In this document: piece by piece, positions 7,748 through 16,935 of the stretch
Position numbering within the stretch: the stretch's first letter is position 1
Layout: every line of letters begins with the position of its first letter
Assembly (NCBI GenBank): GCA_038231255.1
Contig: JBBRLR010000002.1
Span: 1 to 64,000, forward strand
Source: JALYUS01 sp038231255
GTDB taxonomy: Bacteria; Chloroflexota; Chloroflexia; Thermomicrobiales; JALYUS01
Direction: 5' to 3'
Length of the DNA stretch: 64,000 bases
Notes under the pieces: model-generated
Seen by the model: only the letters and a program-made list of their open reading frames with translations
What the model was told of the DNA's origin: nothing
Databases searched by the model: none
Position numbers and translations under genes: made by a program

Positions 7748-10203
7748 ACGGGCTTGAGATGCGCGCCCGCCTTCCGACAATGCCCGATGCGCGCGCGGCA
7801 TGGATCGGCTGGTGGCTGCGGTGGGGCGGCGTTGCCCGCCAATCCGGCGTCGCGATTGCCGTCGCGCTCATCGCGTATCTCGTGTGTTTCCCGATTGCCC
7901 GGCCCGTGACTCTCGATGTCGGTCGCTTCCCCGACCGTCTCGTGATCGCCGGATTCAATGGCGATGAGCGCGACAATGGCGTGACGTATCGCTGGACACG
8001 GACGAATGCAACATTCGCCATTCCGGGCTATGGCGGCGTGCGGAAAGCGCACATCGAAGTCGTCGCGCGTAATGGACGCGATGCGCGCGCCGGGACGCCC
8101 TTCACGGTGGACATCGGCGGCGATCCCGCGACAGTCGGGGCGTTCGCGCAGTTCAACCCCGTCCTCGCGGACGTGGATGCGTCCGGCACGGCGGCGGACC
8201 TCACGGTGCGGCTGCGCGCGGAGCGATACGTGCCGAACAACGCCGATTCGCGCGTCCTCGGCGTGCAGGTGGATCGCATACGCGTCGAGCCGGTGCAACC
8301 ATCATGGTGGGCGGGCGCGGTCGGCGGCTGGACGTGGGCGTTGCGGCTCGCGCTCTTCGCCCTCGTCGTCGCGCTGGTCGTCCATGTCCCATCGCGCGGC
8401 GTGATCGGTGGCGCGTGCGCGGCGGTCGTCGCGCTGGCGGCGGTCACGATCCCCGAAAGTCGGTTTATCCTCCCGCCGCTCCTCGTGCCGATGACGGTAG
8501 GGATCGGGGCGCTCGGCGTCGGGTGGCACTGGCGCGAGACGGGCGCGACCCTCGGCTTCGTCTGGAATGCGCTCGACCGGCGGGTGATTGCGCGCGCGGT
8601 CGTCGGCACGCTCGTCGTTGTATACGCGCTGTGTACGTTTGTGATGATCCAGCATGTAGACTTTATCGGTCACGCGGATTATGCCGACAATGCCGTGCGG
8701 GCGGCGAATATCGTGCGCGGCCACGGCGACGTGATTGACTATGTGCCGCAGTTCTATCAACGCCTCCCGACGATCACGCACCCCGCTGAGACGTGGCCAC
8801 CGTTGCAGGTATGGATGATCGCGGCGTTCTTCCGCGTTTTCGGTGTTTCAACCATCGTCGCCAAACTGCCGAATGTCATCGTGATGGGCGCACTCATTGC
8901 GCTCGTCGCGGCGGTCGGTGCGTGGCGATGGAGCCGCCGCGTCGGAATTCTGGCGGCGCTCTTTCTCGTCGCCACGCCAATTCTTTTCGAGGATACGCTC
9001 TTCCCCGTCAATGATCTCGTGTTCTCGCTGCTCTTTGCCCTCTTCGTGATTGCCGTGTACCGCGCGTGGTGCGTGCCGCAACCCGCAGTGGTGCGGGCGA
9101 ATTTGGCCTGGTGGCGCGCGTGGCTACCCGATGTCGCGGTTGGCGCGAGCGCAGGGTGCCTGCTCCTGGCGAAGCCGAGCGGGGTCGTGTTGATCGCGGG
9201 CGCAGCGGTCGCTGCATTGCTCGTTGCACGCCGGATGCATGTCCGACCGCACTGGCCCGGCATTGCCATAGCGGGAGCGACAGCAGCGCTTTTCTACGCG
9301 CCCTGGGCAATCCGCAATCTTGTCACGTTCGGCGCGCCGTTTCATACAACCGAATCCCTCGACGCGTGGGTGCTGAAATATGACCCGAAACAGCCGGTGG
9401 AAGGGATATACGGCGTCTTCTGGGGCCGCGATCTGCCCCATCCGCGCCTGCTCGTCGGCTATGGCTACGATCATTTCCTGTCCGTGCAAGGGCATCAATT
9501 CGCTAAACTGTGGTCGGACGCGACGAGCGACGCGCTGCTGCCGCGCCTGCTGATCCCTTTCATGCTGCTTGGTCTGATCGTCGGGGCGTCGCGGCAGTCA
9601 GCACCGGGTTTCGGCCTCGTTCTCGCGGGCGCGTTTGTCCCGTACACATTGGTCGTACTCCTGTATTGGCACTATGAGAGCCGGTACTTCCTCGTTATCG
9701 TGCCGTGGCTCCTGCTCTACGCCGCGTCCGGGATTGAGTGGACGTATGACGCGCTTGCGACTTGGTTTGCCGACATGTGGCAACGCGCGCTCGTGTCCAT
9801 CTTCGCCGCGCTCCTGCTGCTTGGTGTCCTGATCCCCGATACGCGCGACATCGCAGTGCGCGCGCAGGCGCAGACGGGCGGCAATGAGATAGTCGTCGTA
9901 TCGGATTGGCTGAAAACGAACACGCCGCCCGACGCGGTCATCATGACGCGCAACCCGTGGGAAGTGTCGTGGCACAGCGGTCGGCGCGCGGTGATGCTGC
10001 CGCTCGGCAGCCTCGACGATGTCTACGCGGTGATGCGGCAGTACCACGTCACCTACCTGGAACTGGATCACATCAACGATCCGAGCGTGCTGCGCGAGAG
10101 TCTCAAGCCGCTCTATTCATTCAAGGCGATGCCGGGGATCACGCCCCTCTACGACCCGCACAACGATGCCTACCTTGTCTTCGCGGTCACACAGCCGGGA
10201 TGA
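7744..10203 (+). CDS. Membrane glycosyltransferase, GT39/ArnT-like (PMT_2)
   Basis: An 819-residue membrane protein. After one N-terminal helix there is a soluble beta-rich segment (about residues 45-190), then about a dozen membrane helices with the PMT_2 layout: HADYADNAVRAANIVRG as the Asp-containing first loop, THPAETWPPLQVWMIAAFFRVFG, and a periplasmic tail. Such proteins move sugars from polyprenyl-phosphate donors onto lipids, glycans or proteins outside the membrane. The GTG at 7744 overlaps the previous stop (GTGA); ATG 7759 is an alternative. The operon's GT2 could supply its lipid-linked donor. Confidence 0.8.
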   Translation: MNGLEMRARLPTMPDARAAWIGWWLRWGGVARQSGVAIAVALIAYLVCFPIARPVTLDVGRFPDRLVIAGFNGDERDNGVTYRWTRTNATFAIPGYGGVRKAHIEVVARNGRDARAGTPFTVDIGGDPATVGAFAQFNPVLADVDASGTAADLTVRLRAERYVPNNADSRVLGVQVDRIRVEPVQPSWWAGAVGGWTWALRLALFALVVALVVHVPSRGVIGGACAAVVALAAVTIPESRFILPPLLVPMTVGIGALGVGWHWRETGATLGFVWNALDRRVIARAVVGTLVVVYALCTFVMIQHVDFIGHADYADNAVRAANIVRGHGDVIDYVPQFYQRLPTITHPAETWPPLQVWMIAAFFRVFGVSTIVAKLPNVIVMGALIALVAAVGAWRWSRRVGILAALFLVATPILFEDTLFPVNDLVFSLLFALFVIAVYRAWCVPQPAVVRANLAWWRAWLPDVAVGASAGCLLLAKPSGVVLIAGAAVAALLVARRMHVRPHWPGIAIAGATAALFYAPWAIRNLVTFGAPFHTTESLDAWVLKYDPKQPVEGIYGVFWGRDLPHPRLLVGYGYDHFLSVQGHQFAKLWSDATSDALLPRLLIPFMLLGLIVGASRQSAPGFGLVLAGAFVPYTLVVLLYWHYESRYFLVIVPWLLLYAASGIEWTYDALATWFADMWQRALVSIFAALLLLGVLIPDTRDIAVRAQAQTGGNEIVVVSDWLKTNTPPDAVIMTRNPWEVSWHSGRRAVMLPLGSLDDVYAVMRQYHVTYLELDHINDPSVLRESLKPLYSFKAMPGITPLYDPHNDAYLVFAVTQPG

Positions 10204-11492
10204 ACGGAAATGATGTGCCGCAGGAACGGCTCCGCGTCGTCATGCTCACCTCGTCGTACCCGCTCTTCGCGGGCGACATGACCGCGCCGTTCATCGAGGA
10301 GATCGCCGCCGGGATTGCCGCGCGCGGGCACGAAGTCCATATCGTTTTGCCGAATCATCCGCGCCTTGACCGACCAATGACGGAGCACGGCGTCCATCTG
10401 CATCCCTTCGCGGTCGCTCCCGTCCGGTCGTGGGGCGCGACGTGGGGGTACGCGGGGTCGCTCGCGGGGGATGTCGCGCTGACGAAGGGTGCGATCGCCA
10501 TTGCGCCCTTCGCGCTCGCTGCGGCGGTTCGGGCGGTGCGGCGCGTGGTACGCGACGTTGATGCGGATATCGTGCAGGCGCATTGGGTGATCCCGAATGG
10601 GCCACCCGCCGCGCTCGTCGCCCGGCGCACGCGGACGCCGCTGGTCGTCAGCCTGCACGGATCGGACGTTTTTGTGGCGGAGCGGGTGATGCCGGCGCGC
10701 CGAGCAGCGCGGTGGGCATTTGCCGAGGCGAGTGCGGTGACGGCGTGCTCCGGCGATCTCGCGGATCGGGCCGTGCAACTCGGCGCGGACGTGACCGGTA
10801 CGACCGTCGTGCCCTATGGCGTCAATGCCGATCAGTTCAAACCGGTGGACGAGGCGACGGGCGCCGCCGTGCGCGGGTGGTACGGCCTGCCACCGACCAC
10901 GCCGCTCTTGCTCTGTGCCGGGCGACTCGTCTATAAGAAGGGGTTCGCGGTCGCGGTGGACGCCTTCGCGCGCATCGCCGATGCCGTGCCCACCGCGCGG
11001 CTCGTCATCGCGGGCGACGGGCCGCTCGATAGTGAACTGCGGGCGCAGGCGGCGCGGTTGGGCATCGGGGAGCGCGTCATCTTCGCCGGGCGGGTGGATC
11101 GGGCGCGTCATCCGCTTCTCGTCGGGGCGTGCGACGTGTATCTGCTCCCGTCCGTCCACGATCATCGCGGCAATGTGGACGGCTTGCCGAACGCGCTGCT
11201 CGACGCGCTCGCTGCAGGTTGCGCGGTGATCGCGTCCGATGTCGCCGGGGTCGGTTTGGCAGTGCGCGACGGGGAGACCGGCGTGCTCGTGCCCGAACAA
11301 CGCGCGGAACCGCTGGCAGGCGCAATACTGGCATTGCTGAATGATCCGGTTCGGCGCGCGCGACTCGGCGCGACAGCCCGCGTGGACGTGACGACGCGGC
11401 TAACCTGGGCGCGAACGGCGATGGCGTTCGAGCAGGTCTTTTTCGCGGCGCGCGACCGGATGGCGCAATCGGGAGGGGGTATGGGGGATTGA
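10200..11492 (+). CDS. Family 4 glycosyltransferase
   Basis: A 430-residue GT-B enzyme. The N-terminal domain opens with RVVMLTSSYPLFAGDMTAPFI and includes DIVQAHWVIPNG and SLHGSDVFV, acceptor-side motifs of GT4. The donor domain has LLCAGRLVYKKGF, RLVIAGDGPL, and a nucleotide-binding end in PNALLDALAAGCAVIASDVAGVG. It should be a cytoplasmic retaining transferase that extends a surface glycan. ATG 10200 overlaps the previous stop by 4 nt. The acceptor and sugar cannot be read from sequence. Confidence 0.88.
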   Translation: MNGNDVPQERLRVVMLTSSYPLFAGDMTAPFIEEIAAGIAARGHEVHIVLPNHPRLDRPMTEHGVHLHPFAVAPVRSWGATWGYAGSLAGDVALTKGAIAIAPFALAAAVRAVRRVVRDVDADIVQAHWVIPNGPPAALVARRTRTPLVVSLHGSDVFVAERVMPARRAARWAFAEASAVTACSGDLADRAVQLGADVTGTTVVPYGVNADQFKPVDEATGAAVRGWYGLPPTTPLLLCAGRLVYKKGFAVAVDAFARIADAVPTARLVIAGDGPLDSELRAQAARLGIGERVIFAGRVDRARHPLLVGACDVYLLPSVHDHRGNVDGLPNALLDALAAGCAVIASDVAGVGLAVRDGETGVLVPEQRAEPLAGAILALLNDPVRRARLGATARVDVTTRLTWARTAMAFEQVFFAARDRMAQSGGGMGD

Positions 11493-12799
11493 ACACGGAA
11501 GATCGCGCACCGATCGTCGGTATCATCGGACTCGGCTACGTCGGGCTTTCCTACGCCGTCGCCTTCGCGGAGACGGGCTGCCGCGTCGTCGGCTGCGATG
11601 TGCTGGCTGCGCGCGTCGCGACGATCAATCGCGGCGAAAGCCCGCTGCCCGACATCCTGCCGGACGCGGCGGTCGCCGCGCAGGTCGCCGCCGGACGTCT
11701 CGTCGCGACGACCGAGGACGCGCCCCTCACCGCGTGCGACGCGCTGATTATCGCTGTGCCGACCCCCGTCAATGCGACTTACGACCCCGACCTTGCGATG
11801 GTCCGTGACGCCACCGACCGGATCGGCCGGATTCTGCGTCGGGGCCAACTGATCGTCCTCGAATGCACCACCTATCCGGGCACGACGGAGGAGATCATTG
11901 TGCCGATGGTGGAAAGTAAAGGCTTCGTGATCGGCACGGATGTCTTCGTCGCCTACTCGCCGGAGCGGATTGATCCCGGCAATACCAACAGCCAGGGATG
12001 GACGCTCGCCAATACGCCGAAGGTCGTCGGCGGCTGCACGGCGGCATGTACCGCGCGCGCGGGTGCGCTTTATGGGCGGATGACGGAAACGATCGTCCCG
12101 GTCTCGTCGCCGAAGGTGGCGGAGATGGAGAAGCTCGTCGAGAATGTTTTCCGTGTCGTCAATATCGCCCTGGTGGACGAATTGGCGCTCCTGTGCGACC
12201 GGATGGGCCTCGACATCTGGGAAGTGCTCGACGCGGCGGCAACGAAGCCGTACGGCTTCATGAAGTTCGTGCCGGGGCCGGGGTTGGGGGGCCACTGCAT
12301 CCCCGTGGACCCGCTCTATTTAACGTGGAAGGCGAAGGCGTACGACTTCCCGACGCGCTTCATCGAACTGGCGGTAGAGATTGACCGCCGGATGCCCTAC
12401 CACGTCCGTGAACTGGTCGTCCGCGCGCTGAATGGGCAGCACAGGAGCGTCAACGGCAGCCGCATCCTCCTGATCGGCGTCGCCTACAAACCCGATGTCG
12501 CGGACACGCGCGAAACGCCCGCCGCCGCCGTGTGGCGACTGCTTGCCGACGACGGCGCGGTTGTCTGCTATCACGACCCGCATGTGCCGACCTTCCGTGC
12601 GCCGGACGGCGAGACGTACGCCTCGACGACGCTGACCGACGAACTGCTGCGCGCGGTGGATTGCGTCGTGATCGTCACCAACCATTCCGCCGTGGACTAC
12701 GCGCGCATCGTCGAGCGAACTATGGCTGTCGTGGACACCCGGAACCAGACGCGCGGTATCGAGGTGGGTGAGGGCAGCGCCACGATCACCCGGCTGTGA
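11489..12799 (+). CDS. UDP-sugar 6-dehydrogenase (WbpA/UDP-HexNAc dehydrogenase type)
   Basis: This NAD-dependent enzyme oxidises the C6 of a UDP-sugar to an uronic acid, giving donors for surface polysaccharide. Seen are the Rossmann motif VGIIGLGYVGL near the start, AVPTPVN, the central dimer domain with KLVENVFRVVNIAL, and GGHCIPVDPLYL with the catalytic Cys270. The spacing and PERIDPGN motif favour the UDP-N-acetyl-hexosamine dehydrogenase branch over UDP-glucose dehydrogenase. Its TTG start overlaps the previous stop (TTGA), with GGAGGGGG upstream. The length of 436 is normal. It is the last gene in the chain of 4-nt overlaps. Confidence 0.85.
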   Translation: MNTEDRAPIVGIIGLGYVGLSYAVAFAETGCRVVGCDVLAARVATINRGESPLPDILPDAAVAAQVAAGRLVATTEDAPLTACDALIIAVPTPVNATYDPDLAMVRDATDRIGRILRRGQLIVLECTTYPGTTEEIIVPMVESKGFVIGTDVFVAYSPERIDPGNTNSQGWTLANTPKVVGGCTAACTARAGALYGRMTETIVPVSSPKVAEMEKLVENVFRVVNIALVDELALLCDRMGLDIWEVLDAAATKPYGFMKFVPGPGLGGHCIPVDPLYLTWKAKAYDFPTRFIELAVEIDRRMPYHVRELVVRALNGQHRSVNGSRILLIGVAYKPDVADTRETPAAAVWRLLADDGAVVCYHDPHVPTFRAPDGETYASTTLTDELLRAVDCVVIVTNHSAVDYARIVERTMAVVDTRNQTRGIEVGEGSATITRL

Positions 12800-12823
12800 T
12801 GGCGTGGTAACGAAGGGGGAGTT

Positions 12824-13441
12824 ATGGACATGATGCTGCCAGACACCGCCGCACTGCTTGTGATTGATGTCCAGGAGGCGCTGGACGACCCGCGACGACC
12901 GCCGCGCAACAACCCCGATGCCGAGGCGAATATCGCCCGGCTCCTTGCCGCATGGCGCACGGCCGGGCGGCGGTGTGTCCATATCCGGGATGACTCGCTC
13001 GATCCTGCCTCCCCGTTTGCGCCCGGTCAGCCCGGCAACGCGATCAAGAAGATCGTCGCGCCGTTGCCCGATGAGTGGTTGATTGGCAAGCACGTCCACA
13101 GCGCATTCATCGGCACGGATCTCGAAGCGCGACTACGCGGCGCGGGGATCACGACGCTTGTAATCACAGGCCTCGTGGCGAATCAGTGCGTCGAGTCCAC
13201 CGCGCGTATGGCGGGCAACCTCGGCTTTGACACGTACGTCGTTGGAGATGCGACTGCGGCCTACGATGGTACCGACCCGGACGGCACACATTACGCCGCT
13301 GACGCTATCCACGCCATGACGCTGATGAACCTGCACAAGGAATTCGCCACGATCACGACCACCGACGCAGTCCTTGCAGCAGTGGCATCCCCGACGGTGA
13401 TGGGTATACCGTCGGGCGATGCTTCGTTGCAGCGACGGTGA
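12824..13441 (+). CDS. Isochorismatase-like cysteine hydrolase
   Basis: A 205-residue cytosolic hydrolase of the nicotinamidase/isochorismatase fold. The catalytic triad is visible as Asp in LLVIDVQ, Lys in LIGKHVHSAF and Cys in LVANQCVESTARM, and a cis-peptide-type V-A-N-Q precedes the Cys. The substrate is unknown; family members act on nicotinamide, isochorismate, ureidoacrylate or carbamoyl compounds. It starts 24 nt after the dehydrogenase with GAAGGGGG upstream, so it is probably co-transcribed, although its role in a glycan operon is not obvious. Confidence 0.85.
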   Translation: MDMMLPDTAALLVIDVQEALDDPRRPPRNNPDAEANIARLLAAWRTAGRRCVHIRDDSLDPASPFAPGQPGNAIKKIVAPLPDEWLIGKHVHSAFIGTDLEARLRGAGITTLVITGLVANQCVESTARMAGNLGFDTYVVGDATAAYDGTDPDGTHYAADAIHAMTLMNLHKEFATITTTDAVLAAVASPTVMGIPSGDASLQRR

Positions 13442-13508
13442 AGGCCGGGAAACTGCACCGAGCGGGCGGGAGAGCCAGCATCATGTACGTAGCCCAGACG
13501 ACGTGCCG

Positions 13509-15083
13509 ATGACGCGCCCGACACAACGTACCGACCCCGCCGGGCGCTACGCATGGCCGGAATGGCTGCTGATCGGCACGCTCGTACTCGCTTGCCTGTT
13601 GCTCGTCCCGAAACTGGCCGCGACCGCGCGGTACGACGCCGCAATTCTCCGCTTTCCCTTCCAGGTGGACGATGCAGAAGGCGTTGTTCTCGCCGAGGCG
13701 GCGCTGATCGCGCAGGGCACAAACCCGTATGCATTTCAGCCCTCCCCAGCATCGTATTTCTACGCGGGGCCCTATACACCGGTATATACCCTGCTCAACA
13801 GCGGCGCGGTCGCGGTCGCGGGGCCGACATTCAAATTCGGGCGCGGGTTCCAGTTGCTCGCGACGCTCGCGGTCGCGCTCTGGCTCGCGTGGATGGTGCG
13901 ACGCTCCGCGACGGACTGGCGCGGCTGGGTGATCGGCGGCTGGTCGGCGGCGATCTTCGTCACGGCACATCTCGTCGCCGTCTGGGGCGTCCGCGTTCGG
14001 CCGGACATGACGGCGCTCGCCTTCAACGCGCTCGGCGTCGTCGTTCTGCACGCCTGGCTCGGTCGCAACGACGGGGAGCGATGGCGCGCGGGTGACTGGC
14101 CGAAGGGTGTGAGATTCGCACGGATCGCTGTCGGTGCGGCCTGCTTCGCGCTCGGCTGGTGGACGAAGCAGACCTTTATCGCGTTGCCCGTCGCGTTCAT
14201 CATCGCGACGACCGTGCGGCGACCGAGGAGCGGCGTGACCCTTGCCGCGCTCTACATGGGAATGGTTGCCGTGCCCTTCGCCCTTGTGACCGCGCTGACA
14301 CGGGGCGGTTTCGCGCAGAAGACGATTGGCTATCAGGGATCATGGGAATGGGGTGCGTTCCGGCGGCTCGCACAGCCGTTCATCGAGCGGTACGCCTCGC
14401 TCATCATTGTCGCGGTCGTCTTCACGCTCCTCGTTGTCTTCCGTACGCGGCGACCGACGTTCACGGTGTGCTGGCTCGCGCTCAGTGCGGTTGGCGCCCT
14501 CGGTGCGGGGACGAGTGGGGGGAATCACAATCATTTTGTCGAGTTCGTCGGGGCGGCCGTGCTGCTCGTCGGTCAGGGCATCGCGACGCTGGTAGCGGCG
14601 GAAGCGCGCGATCAGCGGCGGGCATGGATGCTGCCCGCACTCGGCGCGCTCGTCATGCTCGGCGGCGCCATCGTGGCGATCAATGAGCACGAGGGAGGGG
14701 CGGGTTGGTTGGCGCGGGACTATCGCGCGCCGACCGTTGCGGAGCGTGAAGGATCGGCGGCGGTCGCGAGCTATATCGCGAATAGTCCCGGCCCGGTGTA
14801 CAGTAACAATGTCGGCATGCTCGTCGTGGCCGGGCAGGAGGTGCGGATCACTGACCCATTCACGATGGCGGCGGAGGTGCGCCTTGGCCGGTGGGATGAC
14901 GCGCTGCTCGTCGCCGATGTCGCGGCAGGCAAGTACCCGGTGATCGCGCTCAGTTACAATAACGTGGCGACGCTCGACCCGGATCAGCCGCCGACGGACG
15001 CGACGCCCGGTTTGATCCGCGCGATCCAAACGCGCTATCGGCTGATTGAATCGAATGTACTGCGGCTCTACGTGCCGAAATGA
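13509..15083 (+). CDS. Polytopic membrane protein, glycosyltransferase-like
   Basis: About 524 residues with roughly ten membrane segments. The first extracytoplasmic loop holds PFQVDDAEGVVLAEAALIAQGTNPY, with the paired acidic residues used by GT-C fold enzymes (ArnT/PMT, mannosyltransferases) to bind a polyprenyl-phosphate sugar, followed by YTPVYTLLNSG. The C-terminal 120 residues are soluble. The setting among GT2, GT39 and GT4 genes supports a GT-C role. A start at ATG 13509 or GTG 13503 is possible; both lack a strong ribosome site. The assignment to a named family is tentative. Confidence 0.7.
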   Translation: MTRPTQRTDPAGRYAWPEWLLIGTLVLACLLLVPKLAATARYDAAILRFPFQVDDAEGVVLAEAALIAQGTNPYAFQPSPASYFYAGPYTPVYTLLNSGAVAVAGPTFKFGRGFQLLATLAVALWLAWMVRRSATDWRGWVIGGWSAAIFVTAHLVAVWGVRVRPDMTALAFNALGVVVLHAWLGRNDGERWRAGDWPKGVRFARIAVGAACFALGWWTKQTFIALPVAFIIATTVRRPRSGVTLAALYMGMVAVPFALVTALTRGGFAQKTIGYQGSWEWGAFRRLAQPFIERYASLIIVAVVFTLLVVFRTRRPTFTVCWLALSAVGALGAGTSGGNHNHFVEFVGAAVLLVGQGIATLVAAEARDQRRAWMLPALGALVMLGGAIVAINEHEGGAGWLARDYRAPTVAEREGSAAVASYIANSPGPVYSNNVGMLVVAGQEVRITDPFTMAAEVRLGRWDDALLVADVAAGKYPVIALSYNNVATLDPDQPPTDATPGLIRAIQTRYRLIESNVLRLYVPK

Positions 15084-15105
15084 ACGAAGAACGAAGGAGG
15101 GGGAA

Positions 15106-15324
15106 ATGAGCGACGAACAACGCGGCGCGACGACCGAGGGGCCGGCAATCAGCCAGGAACTCCTGAACATCCTCGCCTGCCCATGCAGCCATCACGCGCC
15201 GCTCCGTTTGGAGGGGCAGCGTTTGATCTGCACGGATGGCGCGTGCAGCCGCGTCTACCGGATCGAGGACGGCATCCCGATCATGCTGCTCGACGAGGCC
15301 GAAGGGGATGGGCCACCCGCATAA
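15106..15324 (+). CDS. Trm112-like/UPF0434 zinc-ribbon protein
   Basis: A 72-residue protein with the Trm112 pattern: ELLNILACPCSHHAPLRL, then LICTDGACSRVYRIEDGIPIMLLDEA. The C-P-C and C-x(6)-C pairs can bind zinc, and the R-I-x-D-G-I-P-x-M-L end is the family hallmark. Trm112 proteins partner and stabilise methyltransferases; bacterial UPF0434 proteins often sit next to lipid A or glycan genes. ATG 15106 is supported by GAAGGAGGGGG immediately upstream. It lies between two glycan genes. Confidence 0.85.
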   Translation: MSDEQRGATTEGPAISQELLNILACPCSHHAPLRLEGQRLICTDGACSRVYRIEDGIPIMLLDEAEGDGPPA

Positions 15325-15330
15325 CGAAAG

Positions 15331-15358
15331 TGCTGAGTGCTGAGTGCTGAGTGCTGAG
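15331..15358. repeat. Heptanucleotide tandem repeat, TGCTGAG x4
   Basis: Four perfect copies of TGCTGAG fill the space between the zinc-ribbon gene and the next glycosyltransferase. Related seven-base units based on GGACTGA or ACTGACT recur at 34528, 56824 and 62755, always between genes. Confidence 0.85.
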
Positions 15359-15381
15359 GAAGGCGATCCTCGCTGCATCTC

Positions 15382-16575
15382 GTGTTTCTCTATCCACAAA
15401 TCAAGAAGCTGACGGGGGCGCAACGGCTGATTTTGCAGTTGGCGCGTTATACGATGGCGGCGGGTCACCGGGTGACGCTTGTGACGCACCGGCTTGGCGA
15501 TGAACCGCGCGCCGCTGTGCCGCCCGGCCTCGCCGTGATCGAAACCGGGCAGCGCGTTGATCGGTTTGCGCACCATTACGCGGACGCGGCATTGGAATAT
15601 GCGCTCGGGCCGCTGCTCATCAAACATATCCCAATAGACGCCGATGCACTGGTGTGCTTCGGGCCTCCCGCGATGCCCGCGCTCTGGTGGGCGCGTCGCT
15701 GGGGATGGGGGGTGCCGTCGCGGCCACTCCTTGCATTCCTGTACGAGCCGCCTCGGTTCGTTGACCGGGATCGCGCCGACGTCGTCGCCGGACTAGGGAA
15801 GATGGGGCACGTCGCCGGGACAATGTTCGGACTGTACGGCGCGGTGGATCGCCGGTTGGTGCGCGCAGCCGACGCGCTGCTGGCAAACGGCTCATACGGC
15901 GCAATGCGGCTCGCAGTGGTCTACGGGCGCACCGCTGTTGTCCTGCCGCATGGCGTGGATTTCGTGGATGCGAACGATACAGCGGTCGCGGCGGTGCAGA
16001 CGCGCTACGATCTCCCGGCGGGTGCGCCGGTCCTGCTCACCGTCAATCAACTCCACCCGCGCAAACGGATTGACCTCTTTATCCGGGCCGTTGCCGCAGT
16101 GCGCGCGGCGCATCCGGCGGCGATCGGTCTCATCGTCGGTCGTGGCGTGGACGAGGTGCGCCTGCGGGCGGAGGCGACGCGATGCGGCGTTGCCGAGGCG
16201 ATTCGCTTCGCAGGGTTCGTCGCGGACGGTGATTTGCCCGCCATCTATCGCAGCGCGACGGTGTATCTGCACACAGGGCGCGATGAAACATTTGGGTTGT
16301 CGGTCCTCGAAGCGGCGTGGAGCGGGATTCCCGTCGTCGCGGTGGACGAAGGCGGACCGCCCGACATCCTCGGTGCGAATGGCTGGATCGTCCCCGCCGA
16401 GGTCACGGCGATTGCCCAGGCGGTGGACGACATCCTGGCGCATCCTGACGCCGCGAAGCAGCGCGCCGCGCGTGCCGAGGTGGACGTGCGCTCCCGCTTC
16501 CGCTGGGAGGAAGGCGCGGCTGCCCTGCTGCACACGATCGGGAGCTTGCGACGCGAATCGCTCCAGCGCCCTTGA
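15382..16575 (+). CDS. Family 4 glycosyltransferase
   Basis: A 397-residue GT-B enzyme starting at GTG 15382. The N-terminus FLYPQIKKLTGAQRLILQLA matches GT4 acceptor domains that begin just before the G-A/G-x-x-R loop. The donor domain carries LLTVNQLHPRKRIDLFIRA, GLIVGRGVDE, RFAGFVADGDLPAIYRSA and ETFGLSVLEAAWSGIPVVAVDEGGP, the E-x(7)-E motif that holds the nucleotide sugar. It is the last gene of the glycan region. The -35 box of the tRNA promoter overlaps its stop codon. Confidence 0.87.
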   Translation: MFLYPQIKKLTGAQRLILQLARYTMAAGHRVTLVTHRLGDEPRAAVPPGLAVIETGQRVDRFAHHYADAALEYALGPLLIKHIPIDADALVCFGPPAMPALWWARRWGWGVPSRPLLAFLYEPPRFVDRDRADVVAGLGKMGHVAGTMFGLYGAVDRRLVRAADALLANGSYGAMRLAVVYGRTAVVLPHGVDFVDANDTAVAAVQTRYDLPAGAPVLLTVNQLHPRKRIDLFIRAVAAVRAAHPAAIGLIVGRGVDEVRLRAEATRCGVAEAIRFAGFVADGDLPAIYRSATVYLHTGRDETFGLSVLEAAWSGIPVVAVDEGGPPDILGANGWIVPAEVTAIAQAVDDILAHPDAAKQRAARAEVDVRSRFRWEEGAAALLHTIGSLRRESLQRP

Positions 16576-16600
16576 CGGGCGTGCGGGCCTTTGGTAGTAT
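16572..16600 (+). promoter_or_regulatory. Sigma-70-type promoter for the tRNA genes
   Basis: TTGACG at 16572-16577 and TAGTAT at 16595-16600 are separated by exactly 17 nt. Transcription would start near 16607, about 18 nt before tRNA-Leu. The -35 box overlaps the TGA stop of the preceding gene. Confidence 0.7.
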
Positions 16601-16624
16601 CGCTGCGGTGCGGGAACGCCAGCC

Positions 16625-16709
16625 GGGGGAGTGTCGGAACTGGCAGACGAGCATGACTTAGGATCATGTGCCGCAAGGCGTGAGAGTTCGAATCTCTCCT
16701 TCCCCACCA
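16625..16709 (+). tRNA. tRNA-Leu (anticodon TAG), CCA encoded
   Basis: The acceptor arms GGGGGAG (16625-16631) and CTTCCCC (16699-16705) pair, with discriminator A and encoded CCA. The anticodon stem CATGA/TCATG holds loop CTTAGGA, giving TAG, which reads CUA-type leucine codons. A variable arm TGCCGCAAGGC-GT and the T-arm GAGAG-TTCGAAT-CTCTC are present, as expected for a class II tRNA. Confidence 0.95.
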
Positions 16710-16731
16710 GCCAGTCTGATGTGCGCAGTGA

Positions 16732-16806
16732 GCGGAAGTAGCTCAGCGGTAGAGCATCTCCTTGCCAAGGAGAAGGTCGCGAGTTCGAATCTCGTCTTCC
16801 GCTCCA
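16732..16806 (+). tRNA. tRNA-Gly (anticodon GCC), CCA encoded
   Basis: The acceptor arms GCGGAAG (16732-16738) and CTTCCGC (16796-16802) pair, with discriminator T and encoded CCA. The D-arm GCTC-AGCGGTA-GAGC, anticodon stem TCTCC/GGAGA with loop TTGCCAA (anticodon GCC) and T-arm are all standard. It lies 22 nt after tRNA-Leu, so both are likely one transcript. Confidence 0.95.
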
Positions 16807-16935
16807 TTTTTATGCCCGAAACCTCGCCCCGAGTCTGTCCGCTGTAGGAATGCTATCGTGCATTGCGCTGTTCTAAGAAGCAGTAATATGCATGATCGTG
16901 CCCGAATGGGTGCGTGTTGGTGGGAGGGAATTTTT

